In this document: positions 16,349 to 25,432 of the stretch, in pieces
Layout: every line of letters begins with the position of its first letter
How positions within the stretch are numbered: the first letter of the stretch is position 1
From: UBA1822 sp963615055
GTDB lineage: Bacteria > Bacillota > Negativicutes > Veillonellales > Dialisteraceae
Assembly (NCBI GenBank): GCA_963615055.1
Contig: CAVEFO010000004.1
Coordinates: 18,484 to 82,483, forward strand
Length of the DNA stretch: 64,000 bases
Direction of reading: 5' to 3'
The notes under the pieces: generated by a model
The model's input: the letters and a program-made list of their open reading frames with translations, nothing else
Database searches by the model: none
What the model was told of the DNA's origin: nothing
Made by a program: the position numbers and the translations under genes

Positions 16349-18421
16349 TCAATCTTTATCCCAAATCTTCCACCAACTTTTCTCTTTTCCGATGGTAATG
16401 CCCAGATAGTCCTCCATCTTCTTCAGATCCATCGTCACAAAAGGCTGCCCAGCGACGTATTGGACCAGCTCGGAGCCGTATTTATTTTGGAAATCCCGCG
16501 CCTGGTACCATTTTTCAAAATTGATTCGGATGAAATTGTGTTTCCGATTGATGACCCATTCGTCACTGTATTTCGTATAAAGATCCGTCAGGTCTTTGAT
16601 ATTTTCTTCCGTATTGGCCGTTTTGAGATAGTAATAGCGATCATAGACATCGATAAAACGCTCATCCGCAAAGCCGTAATGCGCAAAAATCGCCTTCAAA
16701 ATTTTTGATGACAGCGCCAAGAGATCCGGCGGCTCTTTTCTCGTTTCATCCGAAAGCGATTCCAGATAGGTCGGATATTTCGCGAGCATTTCTTTCAAAT
16801 ACAATTTGTACAAAGCACCGGTCATCTTCTGCAGACAGCCCATTCTCCGATTCGTTTTCAGATTGCTGTTTCGGCCGGTCTTCATCTTGATATCAAAGGA
16901 CACCGTCCGTTTATTCAGCGCTTCGTCAATCGCGCCGATCCCGTTCGTCGTGAAAATGACCGGGGAGAGATGTTCGTCCAAAATGTAATCGGTTTTGATG
17001 AAACGTTCCCCGTAGCTGCGCCAATTTTTGCTCTCCAGCTCATCGACGACAAGCGGCAGCCCTTTGCAAGCCTGGATCTTCTTTTGCAATTCAGCCGGTG
17101 CATTGTCTTTCGCGCTGGCGGAGCGAATCAATCCGTTTTTCCCGTCGATATTCACATTGTATTCATTGAACATCGTATGCAAAATAAAACGCGTCAAAAA
17201 CGTTTTCCCCGCATTCGTGATGCCGTGCAGCAAGAGAAACATCGGGAAATTGATCACTTCGACCCCGACCGGACAGCGGGCGCGCGTGACGGAAATAAAA
17301 GGCGCGCAAAACGCGAAATTCACCGTCGCATAGTATTTCTTGACGCCGTTTGGAATATCTCCCGTAAATTCACATTCCGGATCAAAATATCCGTCAAAAA
17401 ATTCTCGGAAGAGAGAAATATCGTTTTTTACGTCACCTTCCGAAATGTTGTCCAAATCCACCGGTTCTCCGTTGAAAAAGACCGTGTTTTTATCGACGTC
17501 AAACCAAAATTGCGGATAGACCCGCAGCACTTCTTCTTTCGCCGTAAACGCCGCTTTGGCATCCGCCGCGAATTTTTTTACATTTTCGTAAGCCAGCAGC
17601 CGAATTCCTTTTTGCTTTTGGATGAATTGATTCAAATCAAGATTTTTCTCTCGCATGAACTGTTTCCATTCCTGCATCGGCAAATGGTAGCTGTCGACTT
17701 TTGCCTCTTGCGGCGCTTCTTCGACAATCAGCGTCTTGACCGTCTTCACCTCTTGGACGGCCGGCAATTCTTCCAATTTATCCAGCGCCAATTCCCGAAT
17801 CGTGTCTTTTGAAATTTCCCACGTGCTCAAAAGTTTCGTCTTTTCATACAAATCGCGATAAATTTCATATGTCCGGAAATCATCGGCCACATTGATAATT
17901 TCCAGCTGCTCGCCACCGAATGCTTTCTGCGAAAAATTAGCGCTGCCGGTGATTACACGATACCGATTGGCCGCATCGTCGGACAGCAGGAAAATTTTCT
18001 GGTGACTGGTATAACTGTTGAGTTTCGTGACATAGAGCGACAATGTCCCGTCGCCGATTCGTTTCACAATCAGATCGTTCCCTGCTTTATTCTCGGATTG
18101 CAGTTTTTTGATGGTCGCATATTGCACCGCAAGCTTGTCATTCAAGTTTCCGAGAACTTTTTCGTTCCCGAAAATAATTTCCGCATCTTCAAAATGCCGA
18201 ATCATATTCCGAATCATGCTTTCGCTGGAGGAAAACGTAATCACGCGCAGCACTTTGAATCCTTGAAACAATTCCACGGGATTGGAAACAGTCTGCTTTT
18301 CGAGTGCTTGGAAGCGCACGATGTCCAGCTCGCGATGAACTTCCGCGACCTCTTCCGTCTCGTCTTCCCCGCCAAACAGCCCCAATTCGAAATCGTTTTC
18401 TTCCGTCACTTTTCGGCTCAT
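16349..18421 (-). CDS. PLD-type nuclease fused to P-loop ATPase, defence-like
   Basis: This protein has 690 residues. The N-terminal third is a phospholipase D-like domain with one HKD-type half site: H140-Q-K142, then GSANFS at 159-164. Single-site PLD enzymes normally dimerise, and several act as nucleases. The C-terminal half is an SF3/AAA+-like ATPase with Walker A GITNAGKT (400-407), Walker B LPLVVDE (455-461), sensor-like Asn493 and a candidate arginine finger at Arg505. No partner gene is fused or adjacent, so it may work alone. The pairing of an effector nuclease with an ATPase, next to toxin-antitoxin copies, suggests mobile-DNA defence, but that is inference. The exact family was not recognised. 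It starts at ATG 18421 after AAAGAGGAGGAAAG. Confidence 0.72.
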   Translation of the reverse strand: MSRKVTEENDFELGLFGGEDETEEVAEVHRELDIVRFQALEKQTVSNPVELFQGFKVLRVITFSSSESMIRNMIRHFEDAEIIFGNEKVLGNLNDKLAVQYATIKKLQSENKAGNDLIVKRIGDGTLSLYVTKLNSYTSHQKIFLLSDDAANRYRVITGSANFSQKAFGGEQLEIINVADDFRTYEIYRDLYEKTKLLSTWEISKDTIRELALDKLEELPAVQEVKTVKTLIVEEAPQEAKVDSYHLPMQEWKQFMREKNLDLNQFIQKQKGIRLLAYENVKKFAADAKAAFTAKEEVLRVYPQFWFDVDKNTVFFNGEPVDLDNISEGDVKNDISLFREFFDGYFDPECEFTGDIPNGVKKYYATVNFAFCAPFISVTRARCPVGVEVINFPMFLLLHGITNAGKTFLTRFILHTMFNEYNVNIDGKNGLIRSASAKDNAPAELQKKIQACKGLPLVVDELESKNWRSYGERFIKTDYILDEHLSPVIFTTNGIGAIDEALNKRTVSFDIKMKTGRNSNLKTNRRMGCLQKMTGALYKLYLKEMLAKYPTYLESLSDETRKEPPDLLALSSKILKAIFAHYGFADERFIDVYDRYYYLKTANTEENIKDLTDLYTKYSDEWVINRKHNFIRINFEKWYQARDFQNKYGSELVQYVAGQPFVTMDLKKMEDYLGITIGKEKSWWKIWDKD

Positions 18422-18518
18422 CCTCTTTCCTCCTCTTTATGATTCCCAAGATATTTCCTTGATTATATCATCCGAAAACGGCATACTGCACCAAGTACAA
18501 ATACAAAAAACGCACAAA

Positions 18519-18570
18519 AATACCGGCCTCCCGACAGCAGATTAAAATCTGTCATCGGAAGGCCGGTATG
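18519..18570 (-). terminator. Intrinsic terminator after the coaD operon
   Basis: A long inverted repeat (ATACCGGCCT at 18520 paired with AGGCCGGTAT at 18569) has an inner stem CGACAG/CTGTC. On the minus strand it is followed by TTTTTGTGCGTTTTTT. It would end transcription from rsmD-coaD and the coiled-coil gene, and it insulates the PLD-ATPase gene. Confidence 0.8.
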
Positions 18571-18582
18571 AATGGGGGCTTC

Positions 18583-19047
18583 TTATTGCTTTGTCCGATT
18601 GGCATTGGAATCAATCAGGCTTTGGTGATTCTTTTTGAGGGTTTCCAACATATCTTCGAGCTGTGTTTCCACATATTTCATGACGTCGCTCGCATAGGTG
18701 ACGGATTTTGTTTCCAATTCTTCCGCCGCTTGGTTTGCGGACGTAACAATCTGATTCGCACGATCCTGCGCCTGTTTCACAAGTTCATTTTCATCGGTGA
18801 TACGGGCGATGTAGTCTTTGGCCTGCGCAATCTGGTCATCGGCTTTTTTCTCGGCTTCGAGGAGGATGCGTTCTTTGTCGGCCACGACGCGTTTCGCATT
18901 GTCTAGCTCATTGGGCAGGGATTGATTGATGGCGTCGATGATGCGGATGATGTCTTCCTTGTCCACCATTTTTTTATTGGTGAAGGGGACGTCGCCCGCG
19001 TTCTTTACGACACTTTCCAGCTCTGCCAATAATTTCTTTGTGTCCAT
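18583..19047 (-). CDS. Coiled-coil protein of unknown function
   Basis: This 154-residue soluble protein is almost entirely predicted helix. An Ala/Glu/Lys/Asp-rich central coiled coil spans about residues 45-140. It resembles the stalk-type ATP synthase B/DivIVA-like proteins often found beside coaD in Firmicutes, but it has no membrane segment or catalytic motif. It starts 3 bp after the coaD stop, so it is translated from the same mRNA, and it is the last gene before a strong terminator. Function unknown. Confidence 0.7.
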   Translation of the reverse strand: MDTKKLLAELESVVKNAGDVPFTNKKMVDKEDIIRIIDAINQSLPNELDNAKRVVADKERILLEAEKKADDQIAQAKDYIARITDENELVKQAQDRANQIVTSANQAAEELETKSVTYASDVMKYVETQLEDMLETLKKNHQSLIDSNANRTKQ

Positions 19048-19050
19048 TGT

Positions 19051-19545
19051 TTACGCCTCACTTTTTTTGAATGGAAATTTTTTCCGGATGACTTGTTCGA
19101 CATAGGGGGGCACCAGCTGGCTGAGATCGCCGCCGAAGCAAGCGAGTTCTCGGACGCCGGTGGAAGATAGATAGGAGTATTTCCCTTCTGTCATGAAAAA
19201 GGCCGTTTCAAGACGCGGCGCGACTTGTTTCAATAAAAGCGCCCGCTGAAATTCGTATTCGAAATCGCTGAAAGCGCGCAGGCCGCGAATAAGCAGGCGG
19301 CACTGTTTCGCTTCGGCGTATTCGTTCAAAAGTCCTTCAAAGGCGTCGACTTCGACGTTCGGATAGTCTTTCGTGACTTCCCGAAGCATATCGAGCCGCT
19401 CTCCCATGGTGAACATGCTTTTTTTATTGGGATTGACGAAGACGGCGACGATGAGTCGATCGACGAGCGCCGCGCTTCTTTCGATGATATTGAGATGCCC
19501 GTATGTGACGGGATCGAAGCTCCCGGGGCAAATGGCTATTTTCAT
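19051..19545 (-). CDS. coaD: Phosphopantetheine adenylyltransferase
   Basis: This 164-residue enzyme makes dephospho-CoA from 4-phosphopantetheine and ATP, the penultimate step of CoA synthesis. It shows the nucleotidyltransferase signature GSFDPVTYGH (8-17), including the T/HxGH motif (T14-H17), the RGLR loop (87-90) and SSTGVRE (127-133). The length is normal for the family. It follows rsmD with a 4-bp gap, the classic rsmD-coaD pair of Firmicutes. Confidence 0.96.
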   Translation of the reverse strand: MKIAICPGSFDPVTYGHLNIIERSAALVDRLIVAVFVNPNKKSMFTMGERLDMLREVTKDYPNVEVDAFEGLLNEYAEAKQCRLLIRGLRAFSDFEYEFQRALLLKQVAPRLETAFFMTEGKYSYLSSTGVRELACFGGDLSQLVPPYVEQVIRKKFPFKKSEA

Positions 19546-19549
19546 GAAT

Positions 19550-20110
19550 TCACCTTTGTTTTGTGTAGTGCAGATAGGTCACGCAGGTGTCGCGCGCCTG
19601 TTTTTGTTTCCATACGGACAATCTATCGCCATACGAATCGAGCCCAATAGGCTCGTCTGCATGGTGCTCTACGACGAGAATCGCGCCGTCTGCCAAGATG
19701 TCCGCTGCCAAGACTTGCGTCAGTATGGTCCGGATATAGCCTTTTTGATAGGGCGGATCCATAAAAACATAATCATACGAACGACCGCGAAGAGAGGAAG
19801 TCGCCGCCGCGGCGTCCCATGCCACTATTTCCGCTCGCGCTTCGACATGGCATTTCCGCGCGTTTTCCCGCAAGAGGCTTCCGGTCGCTTTATCGATGAA
19901 TGTGGCACTTTTCGCGCCGCGCGAGAGGGCTTCGAGACCCATGGCACCGGTCCCGGCAAAGATGTCCAAGACGCGGGTTTCCAAAATACCCACATTGGCG
20001 AGTACATTGAAAATGCTTTCCCGTGTCCTTCCCAACGTCGGTCTCGTCGCAAGACCGGCCGGCGCGGACAGGACGGTGCCCTTGGCGCTGCCTCCAATGA
20101 TTCTCAGCAT
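19550..20110 (-). CDS. rsmD: 16S rRNA (guanine(966)-N2)-methyltransferase
   Basis: This 186-residue SAM-dependent methyltransferase modifies G966 of 16S rRNA. It has the SAM-binding loop DIFAGTGAMGLEALSRGA (49-66) and the N6/N2-methylase motif DPPY (118-121). The N-terminal IIGGxAKG and RPTxxRxRESIFN signatures are also intact. It is the first gene of the rsmD-coaD-coiled-coil operon. Confidence 0.94.
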   Translation of the reverse strand: MLRIIGGSAKGTVLSAPAGLATRPTLGRTRESIFNVLANVGILETRVLDIFAGTGAMGLEALSRGAKSATFIDKATGSLLRENARKCHVEARAEIVAWDAAAATSSLRGRSYDYVFMDPPYQKGYIRTILTQVLAADILADGAILVVEHHADEPIGLDSYGDRLSVWKQKQARDTCVTYLHYTKQR

Positions 20111-20315
20111 GGTTTCTACCTACGTATTATATCATAGTTTGAAATATCTTCAATTCAAAAAGACCGTCGGCGACATTTCGCACTCGGCGTTGTCCGTTTA
20201 CCGTCCCGCACATGGATGTAACGACTAAATTTCTTACGCGCAATCCACGGTTTACGAAAAACGGACAACGCCGCGATGTGCCTCCGGATCGAAGCACGCG
20301 TTATCCACGGTTGCT
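20111..20315. repeat. Intergenic family B element between gpsA and rsmD
   Basis: This short gap carries GTCCGTTTACCGTCCC (about 20188-20203) and, after a spacer, complementary CCACGGTTTACGAAAAACGGACAACG (about 20248-20273) and ATCCACGGTTG. These are degenerate CCGTTNN/NNAACGG words in inverted arrangement. No gene is seen. Confidence 0.55.
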
Positions 20316-21344
20316 TTACAAATTGAGTTCGCTTCCGGGAAGGTGCTCTTCCGTTTCCGCTTTTTTCGCACGGTTCATCAGATGCTCGATGGCTTCGGCC
20401 GGCGTGTAATCTCCGCGAATCACGTGATACATTTCGTGGGTGATCGGCATACTGATTCCCTCTTTTTCGGCAATGTCATGCACGATGCGCGTCGTCCGCA
20501 CGCCTTCGACGACCATTTGGGTGCCGGACAAGATTTCATCAATCGTTTTCCCCTGCGCCAACAGGACGCCGGCTCTATGATTGCGGCTGTGCTCGCTGAT
20601 GCAGGTCGCCACGAGATCCCCCATGCCGGACAGGCCGAAGAATGTGCTCATTTTCGCGCCGTAATGGGTGCCGAAGCGCGTCATTTCCACAAGCCCCCGC
20701 GTCATCAGTGCCGCGCGGCTGTTGTCCCCGAAGCGAAGTCCGTCCAGAAGACCGCAAGCAATCGCGATGATATTTTTCAGACTGCCGCCGTATTCCACCC
20801 CAATGATATCATCACTGCGATACACGCGAAAAACGGGACCCATAAAAATATCTTGAATGAGCTCGACGGCGGCCTCATTCGTACCGGCCGCCACAGTGGC
20901 CGCCGGGCAGCCGCGTCCGATTTCTTCGGCATGATTCGGTCCGGAAATGACGACGACTCGCTCTGTTTTCCCCGCAAGTATCTCGCCGATCCCTTCGGAA
21001 ATACGACGTCCGCTGTCATCAGCCAATCCTTTGGAAGCGGAGGCAATGGTCACATCTTTGGTCAGATACGGCAGAAGGCTTTCGCAAGTTTTGGCCGCTG
21101 CCCCCGCCGGCGTGCACAGAATAACACATTCCGCGCCCCGCGCCGCTTCTTCCAAATCGCTCGTAATACGGACGGTCTCCGGAATTTTCACACCGGGCAG
21201 ATAAGTCTCATTCTCATGCGTTTCCCGCAATTGCTGCGCCATATCGGAATTTCTGCAATAGAGCCAAACATCTTCATTTCTCGCCGCTAAAAGGCGCGCC
21301 ATGGCCGTCCCCCAGCTTCCGGCACCGATCATTGCGATTTTCAT
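20316..21344 (-). CDS. gpsA: NAD(P)H-dependent glycerol-3-phosphate dehydrogenase
   Basis: This 342-residue protein reduces dihydroxyacetone phosphate to sn-glycerol-3-phosphate for phospholipid synthesis. The nucleotide-binding loop GAGSWGTA sits at residues 7-14. The catalytic-Lys region EYGGSLKNIIAIA and the GLSGMGDLVATC segment are present. The start at 21344 is chosen because GGGAGGTGAT lies 4-5 nt ahead; the upstream GTG in the same frame is inside that ribosome site. It follows plsY, the enzyme that uses its product. Confidence 0.95.
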   Translation of the reverse strand: MKIAMIGAGSWGTAMARLLAARNEDVWLYCRNSDMAQQLRETHENETYLPGVKIPETVRITSDLEEAARGAECVILCTPAGAAAKTCESLLPYLTKDVTIASASKGLADDSGRRISEGIGEILAGKTERVVVISGPNHAEEIGRGCPAATVAAGTNEAAVELIQDIFMGPVFRVYRSDDIIGVEYGGSLKNIIAIACGLLDGLRFGDNSRAALMTRGLVEMTRFGTHYGAKMSTFFGLSGMGDLVATCISEHSRNHRAGVLLAQGKTIDEILSGTQMVVEGVRTTRIVHDIAEKEGISMPITHEMYHVIRGDYTPAEAIEHLMNRAKKAETEEHLPGSELNL

Positions 21345-21455
21345 GTGAATCACCTCCCACGAATTTTTTAATGTGTCTTTGACAGAACGTTTTTACACAT
21401 ACGACGCCAGCGTCGGATGACAAAAGTCAGCAGTGAGCTTTCTACTCGTATCGTA

Positions 21456-22046
21456 TCACAAATCCGTTTTCTGCCTCGTGATTTTCTTTTCTTCTCCGCG
21501 AAGCAATCGTCCGATGTTGTCCTTGTGTTTCCCGACTACAATCGCCGCTGCCGCTATGGAAAACCAAATGTAAGGCGCATCATATCCTACGAGCCACACA
21601 AAAACCGGAATACACGCCGCCGCACAGACGGAAGCCAAGGAAACTAAACGCGTCACCGCAAAAATGACGCCCCAAAGGGCCAAGCCGATCCCCGCCGCCG
21701 CCGAGCAAAGATAAAGAAACAGGCCGAGACCGCACGCCACGCCGCGACCGCTTTTGAATTTCAAAAATACGGACCAATCGTTTCCAATCAAAGCGAAAAT
21801 CGCGCAAAGAAGCGCCGTTTCCGTATCCGGCTCACCGAACCACACAGCCAAAATGCCTTTGGCCAAATCGCCCAAAAGCACGGCAGTCGCTGCCGGAAGA
21901 CCGAAAGCGCGATAGGCATTGGTCGCGCCGATATTGCCGCTGCCGACATTGCGCAAATCGGTCCTGTATACCCATTTCCCTATCAGATACCCGCAAGGAA
22001 TCGAGCCGATCAGATAGGCCAGAAGACACAAAAATGCCGTCGTCAT
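21456..22046 (-). CDS. plsY: Glycerol-3-phosphate acyltransferase, PlsY type
   Basis: This 196-residue inner-membrane protein has about five membrane helices. It transfers acyl groups from acyl-phosphate to glycerol-3-phosphate. Motif 1 SGNIGATNAYR (36-46) and motif 3 HKDNIGRLLRGEE near the C-terminus are good. Motif 2 deviates: the usual GH...FLxFKGGKGVAT reads GND (88-90) ... FLKFKSGRGVAC. The ATG overlaps the der stop codon by 4 bp (ATGA), so the two are translationally coupled. gpsA follows after about 110 bp, giving a lipid-synthesis pair. Confidence 0.93.
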   Translation of the reverse strand: MTTAFLCLLAYLIGSIPCGYLIGKWVYRTDLRNVGSGNIGATNAYRAFGLPAATAVLLGDLAKGILAVWFGEPDTETALLCAIFALIGNDWSVFLKFKSGRGVACGLGLFLYLCSAAAGIGLALWGVIFAVTRLVSLASVCAAACIPVFVWLVGYDAPYIWFSIAAAAIVVGKHKDNIGRLLRGEEKKITRQKTDL

Positions 22047-23371
22047 ACGTCACCCTCATCCTTTTTGCTTCGCACGACAATCCGAATGGGCGTTCCTTCA
22101 AACCCAAAAGATTCTCGCAACCGGTTTTCCAAAAAGCGTATGTAGGAGAAATGAATCAAATTCGCATCATTGGCAAAGAGGACGAATGTCGGCGGACGAA
22201 TGCCGACTTCGGTCATGTAATAAATTTTGGCGACACGTCCCGCATGGGCCGGCGGCGGATACACCATTTTCGCATCGTCGAGCAAATCATTCAGGACAGC
22301 GGTGGAAATCCGCATACTGTGCTGATCGGCGACAAATTCGAGCAATTCGGCCAATCGATGAATACGCTGCTTCGTAAGCGCCGACCCGTAGAGAACGGGC
22401 GCGTAGGGCGCAAAAGGCAATGCTTTTCGGATATCTTCGGTGTAATGCACCATGGTATTCGTGTCTTTTTCGACTTTGTCCCATTTATTGACGAGAAGAA
22501 TCAGCCCTTTTCCCGCTTCGTGCACATAGCCGGCAATGCGTTTATCCTGCTCCGTCACCTGATCGACGGCATCCAAAAGCAGCACGGCGACATCGCAATT
22601 ATCAATGGCACGAATCGAGCGAATGACGCTGTAATGCTCCAGCGTATCGGTGATTTTCCCCTTGCGCCGCATCCCGGCCGTATCGACCAGGATGAATTCT
22701 TTCCCTTGGTATTTCCAAAGCGAATCCACCGCGTCACGCGTCGTGCCCCATTCATCGGCGACAAGCGAACGTTCATAACCTAAAAGCGCATTGATGAGCG
22801 TGGATTTCCCCACATTCGGGCGCCCGATGATCGCCGCACGAATCGGCGCATTTTCATCGCGCACTTCCACCGGCGGAAAATAAGAAATGATTCGATCCAG
22901 CAAATCGCCAAAAGAGAGATGATTCACGGCGGAAATACCCTGCGGATCGCCCAGTCCCAGATTGTAAAATTCGTAGACGTCCGCTTCCTGATTCGGACTG
23001 TCGACTTTATTCACGGCCAGCACCACCGGTTTCCCTGTGCGACGAAGCATCCCCGCAATCATTTCATCATCTTGCGTGACGCCGCTGCGTGCGTCCGTGA
23101 CAAAAATAATAACGTCCGCCTCTTCCATCGCAAGCTGCGCCTGCCGCCGGATCCCATCGACGACTTGATCGGGCGCATCCCGAAACTCAATCCCGCCGGT
23201 ATCAATCAATGTGAAATCCCGATCCAGCCATTTGACATCACAATAGATGCGATCCCGCGTCACGCCGGGGATGTCCTCGACAATGGAAACGCGCCGATGC
23301 GCGAGCCCATTGATCAAAGTGGATTTGCCTACATTCGGCCTGCCGACGATGGCCACAAGTGGTTTACTCAT
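22043..23371 (-). CDS. der: Ribosome assembly GTPase Der (EngA)
   Basis: This 442-residue protein has two GTPase domains in tandem and a C-terminal KH-like domain, and it acts in late 50S assembly. Both domains show G1 GRPNVGKST (near residues 9 and 180), DTGG/DTAG and NKVD/NKWD motifs. The start at 23371 (MSKPLVAIVG) is preferred over an upstream in-frame ATG at 23482 because it fits the family N-terminus. A GGGAAG ribosome site precedes it. It ends by overlapping plsY. Confidence 0.95.
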   Translation of the reverse strand: MSKPLVAIVGRPNVGKSTLINGLAHRRVSIVEDIPGVTRDRIYCDVKWLDRDFTLIDTGGIEFRDAPDQVVDGIRRQAQLAMEEADVIIFVTDARSGVTQDDEMIAGMLRRTGKPVVLAVNKVDSPNQEADVYEFYNLGLGDPQGISAVNHLSFGDLLDRIISYFPPVEVRDENAPIRAAIIGRPNVGKSTLINALLGYERSLVADEWGTTRDAVDSLWKYQGKEFILVDTAGMRRKGKITDTLEHYSVIRSIRAIDNCDVAVLLLDAVDQVTEQDKRIAGYVHEAGKGLILLVNKWDKVEKDTNTMVHYTEDIRKALPFAPYAPVLYGSALTKQRIHRLAELLEFVADQHSMRISTAVLNDLLDDAKMVYPPPAHAGRVAKIYYMTEVGIRPPTFVLFANDANLIHFSYIRFLENRLRESFGFEGTPIRIVVRSKKDEGDV

Positions 23372-23515
23372 ACGCTTTACTTCCCTAACCGATAATATCC
23401 CGATTTCATCGATAATTTTTCTGCCATAAAAGAACAGCGGCAGCCAAAAATACTGACTGCCGCGTCCAATCCAGCCCCGCACCGGGGTGCGGCTTTGGGT
23501 CTTTCGTTTTGATTA
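23372..23515 (-). terminator. Possible attenuator or terminator hairpins between ispH-S1 and der
   Basis: On the minus strand, GCCGCACCCCGGTGCGG (about 23495-23476) and then GCGGCAG...GCTGCCGC (23464-23430) form stems, the second followed by TGTTCTTTTA. They may reduce transcription from ispH-S1 into der. No gene lies here. The call is modest because the second loop is long and the T run is short. Confidence 0.4.
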
Positions 23516-25432
23516 TTATTCTTCCGCTGCTGCGGTTTCTTCCGCCGCTTCTCCTTCATGAATCGGCGCTTCCACGAGCGAGAAGCTGATCCGCTTTCTG
23601 TTTTCATCGATGCCGATAATCCGCACGACGATGTCATCGCCCAAAGCGCAGATATCACTCGGCTTCGCCTCGCGGTCTTCCGTCATTTCATTGATGTGAA
23701 GCAATCCCGTGAGTCCGCCCGTGATTTCCACAATCACACCGAAATCCAAGACTTTGACGACTTTCGCATCCACGACGTCATCAATCGCCAGCTCATGCAC
23801 GGACGTTTCCCACGGATCCGGCACACATTCCTTATGCGTGAAGGAAATTCTCTGCTTTTCTTTATCGAAAGATTTGATTTTGACATCGATTTCCTGCTCC
23901 GGCGCCAAAACTTCTTCGACTTTGGCGATTTTCTTCCAGGAAATATCGGAAATGTGAAGGAGACCTTCCACGCCGTTCACGCTGATGAATGCGCCGTACG
24001 GCATAATCTTCTTGACGACACCCTTCAAAATGTCGCCGTTTTCATAAGCCGCTTCGATAGCATCGAGCTCACCCGAACGCGCTTCTTCCAAAACCGCTTT
24101 GCGGGACAAGACCAGACGATTCTTTGCACGGTCGACTTCCAAGATTTTCGCCGGGAACGTCTTTCCTTGCAAGGATGCGAGAGAATGGACGAAACGGAGG
24201 TCGCCCTGCGAAAGCGGAATGAAGCCGCGCAGTGCTTTGACCTGGACGAGCAGACCGACTTTAATGGCCTCGACGCCCTTACATTCGACGGTTTCATTCT
24301 TTTCGAAAGCCTCTTCCACAACGTCCCAGTCGGCCAGACGATCCACCTTGATCTTGGATACGAAAATGGGGCTGTCTTCGCGAATCGCATTGATGACCTG
24401 GACGCGGACTTCATCACCCACGTGCAGGATTTCGCTCAGATCCTCCGGCGCCGGAAATACGTATTCATGCGCCGGAAGCACGGCCTCCGTCTTGTACCCG
24501 AAGGAAATCATCGCGCGTTCCGCATCGACCTCGACGACGGTCCCCGTGACGACGCTGCCTTTCTTCACATCGAGGTTGGCTTCCTCGGCTTCCAACAATT
24601 CTTTCATGTCTTCCATAATACTGACTACCTCCTCTATGATCCAGTCCGGCGTGGAAGCACCGGCTGTGATGCCAATCTTGTCCCGGCCATGAAACCATCG
24701 GAGAGAGAGCTCCTCCGCCGTCTCAATGTGATAAGTCCTGGCGCCCTCGGCTCTGCACACTTCCGCGAGACGAGTGGTATTGGCGCTGTTGCGTCCTCCG
24801 ATGACAATCATGACGTCCATGTCCTTTGCCAGAGCTCTGGCAGCTTCCTGCCTCTCCGATGTCGCGCGGCAAATCGTCTTGTGGACTTCGATTTTATCCG
24901 CTTTTTCGGAAACGATACGAATCATTTCTTCGGCCAAGGACTCCGAAAATGTTGTCTGTATGACGATGTGGGCTTCCTGTAAATGCGGGAGTTTTTCCGC
25001 TTCTTCCGGCGTCTCGATCAAGAAGGATTTCCCTTCCGCCCATTCCGCGACGCTCTTCATTTCCGGATGATTTTTTTCACCGATGAGCACAACCTGACGG
25101 TCCTTTTCCACGAGCTCTTTTGTGATTTGCTGGTTGCGCATAACAAAAGGACACGTGGCATCTACCAAGGTCAGATTTTTGCACTTGATTGTATTATAGC
25201 ACAAAGGGCCAACTCCATGCGAACGAATAATGACAATTTCATCAGAAAATTTTTCAATATCCGAAATCGCGGGGACACCGGCCGCCGAAAGGCGCTCCAC
25301 AACTTGCGGATTGTGAATGAGCGGTCCCAGCGTCGCCGCTTTCTTTCCGGCGCGCGCCGTGTCTTCGGCAATCTTCATGGCGCGTTTGACGCCGTAGCAA
25401 AAGCCCATGGCACGGGCTTTATAAATTTCCAT
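23516..25432 (-). CDS. ispH: IspH (HMB-PP reductase) fused to four S1 RNA-binding domains
   Basis: This protein has 638 residues. Residues 1 to about 280 are the 4Fe-4S enzyme that makes IPP and DMAPP in the last MEP-pathway step, with cluster ligands Cys12, Cys94 and Cys188. From about 295 there are four S1 domains; the last two carry the typical YGAFISV...GLLHISD and FGVIVEI...GLLHINE patterns. The fusion is a known Clostridia/Negativicutes arrangement and the S1 half stands in for ribosomal protein S1. The start at 25432 follows AAAGGAAATAGGA; a longer frame to 25453 lacks this. It lies after plsC, separated by a repeat-bearing gap. Confidence 0.95.
   Translation of the reverse strand: MEIYKARAMGFCYGVKRAMKIAEDTARAGKKAATLGPLIHNPQVVERLSAAGVPAISDIEKFSDEIVIIRSHGVGPLCYNTIKCKNLTLVDATCPFVMRNQQITKELVEKDRQVVLIGEKNHPEMKSVAEWAEGKSFLIETPEEAEKLPHLQEAHIVIQTTFSESLAEEMIRIVSEKADKIEVHKTICRATSERQEAARALAKDMDVMIVIGGRNSANTTRLAEVCRAEGARTYHIETAEELSLRWFHGRDKIGITAGASTPDWIIEEVVSIMEDMKELLEAEEANLDVKKGSVVTGTVVEVDAERAMISFGYKTEAVLPAHEYVFPAPEDLSEILHVGDEVRVQVINAIREDSPIFVSKIKVDRLADWDVVEEAFEKNETVECKGVEAIKVGLLVQVKALRGFIPLSQGDLRFVHSLASLQGKTFPAKILEVDRAKNRLVLSRKAVLEEARSGELDAIEAAYENGDILKGVVKKIMPYGAFISVNGVEGLLHISDISWKKIAKVEEVLAPEQEIDVKIKSFDKEKQRISFTHKECVPDPWETSVHELAIDDVVDAKVVKVLDFGVIVEITGGLTGLLHINEMTEDREAKPSDICALGDDIVVRIIGIDENRKRISFSLVEAPIHEGEAAEETAAAEE

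Noticed and set aside
20111..20315. Search for a tRNA or small RNA in this and other gaps
   Set aside because: No cloverleaf with CCA-type acceptor and TTC loop was found. The stems seen are explained by heptad arms.
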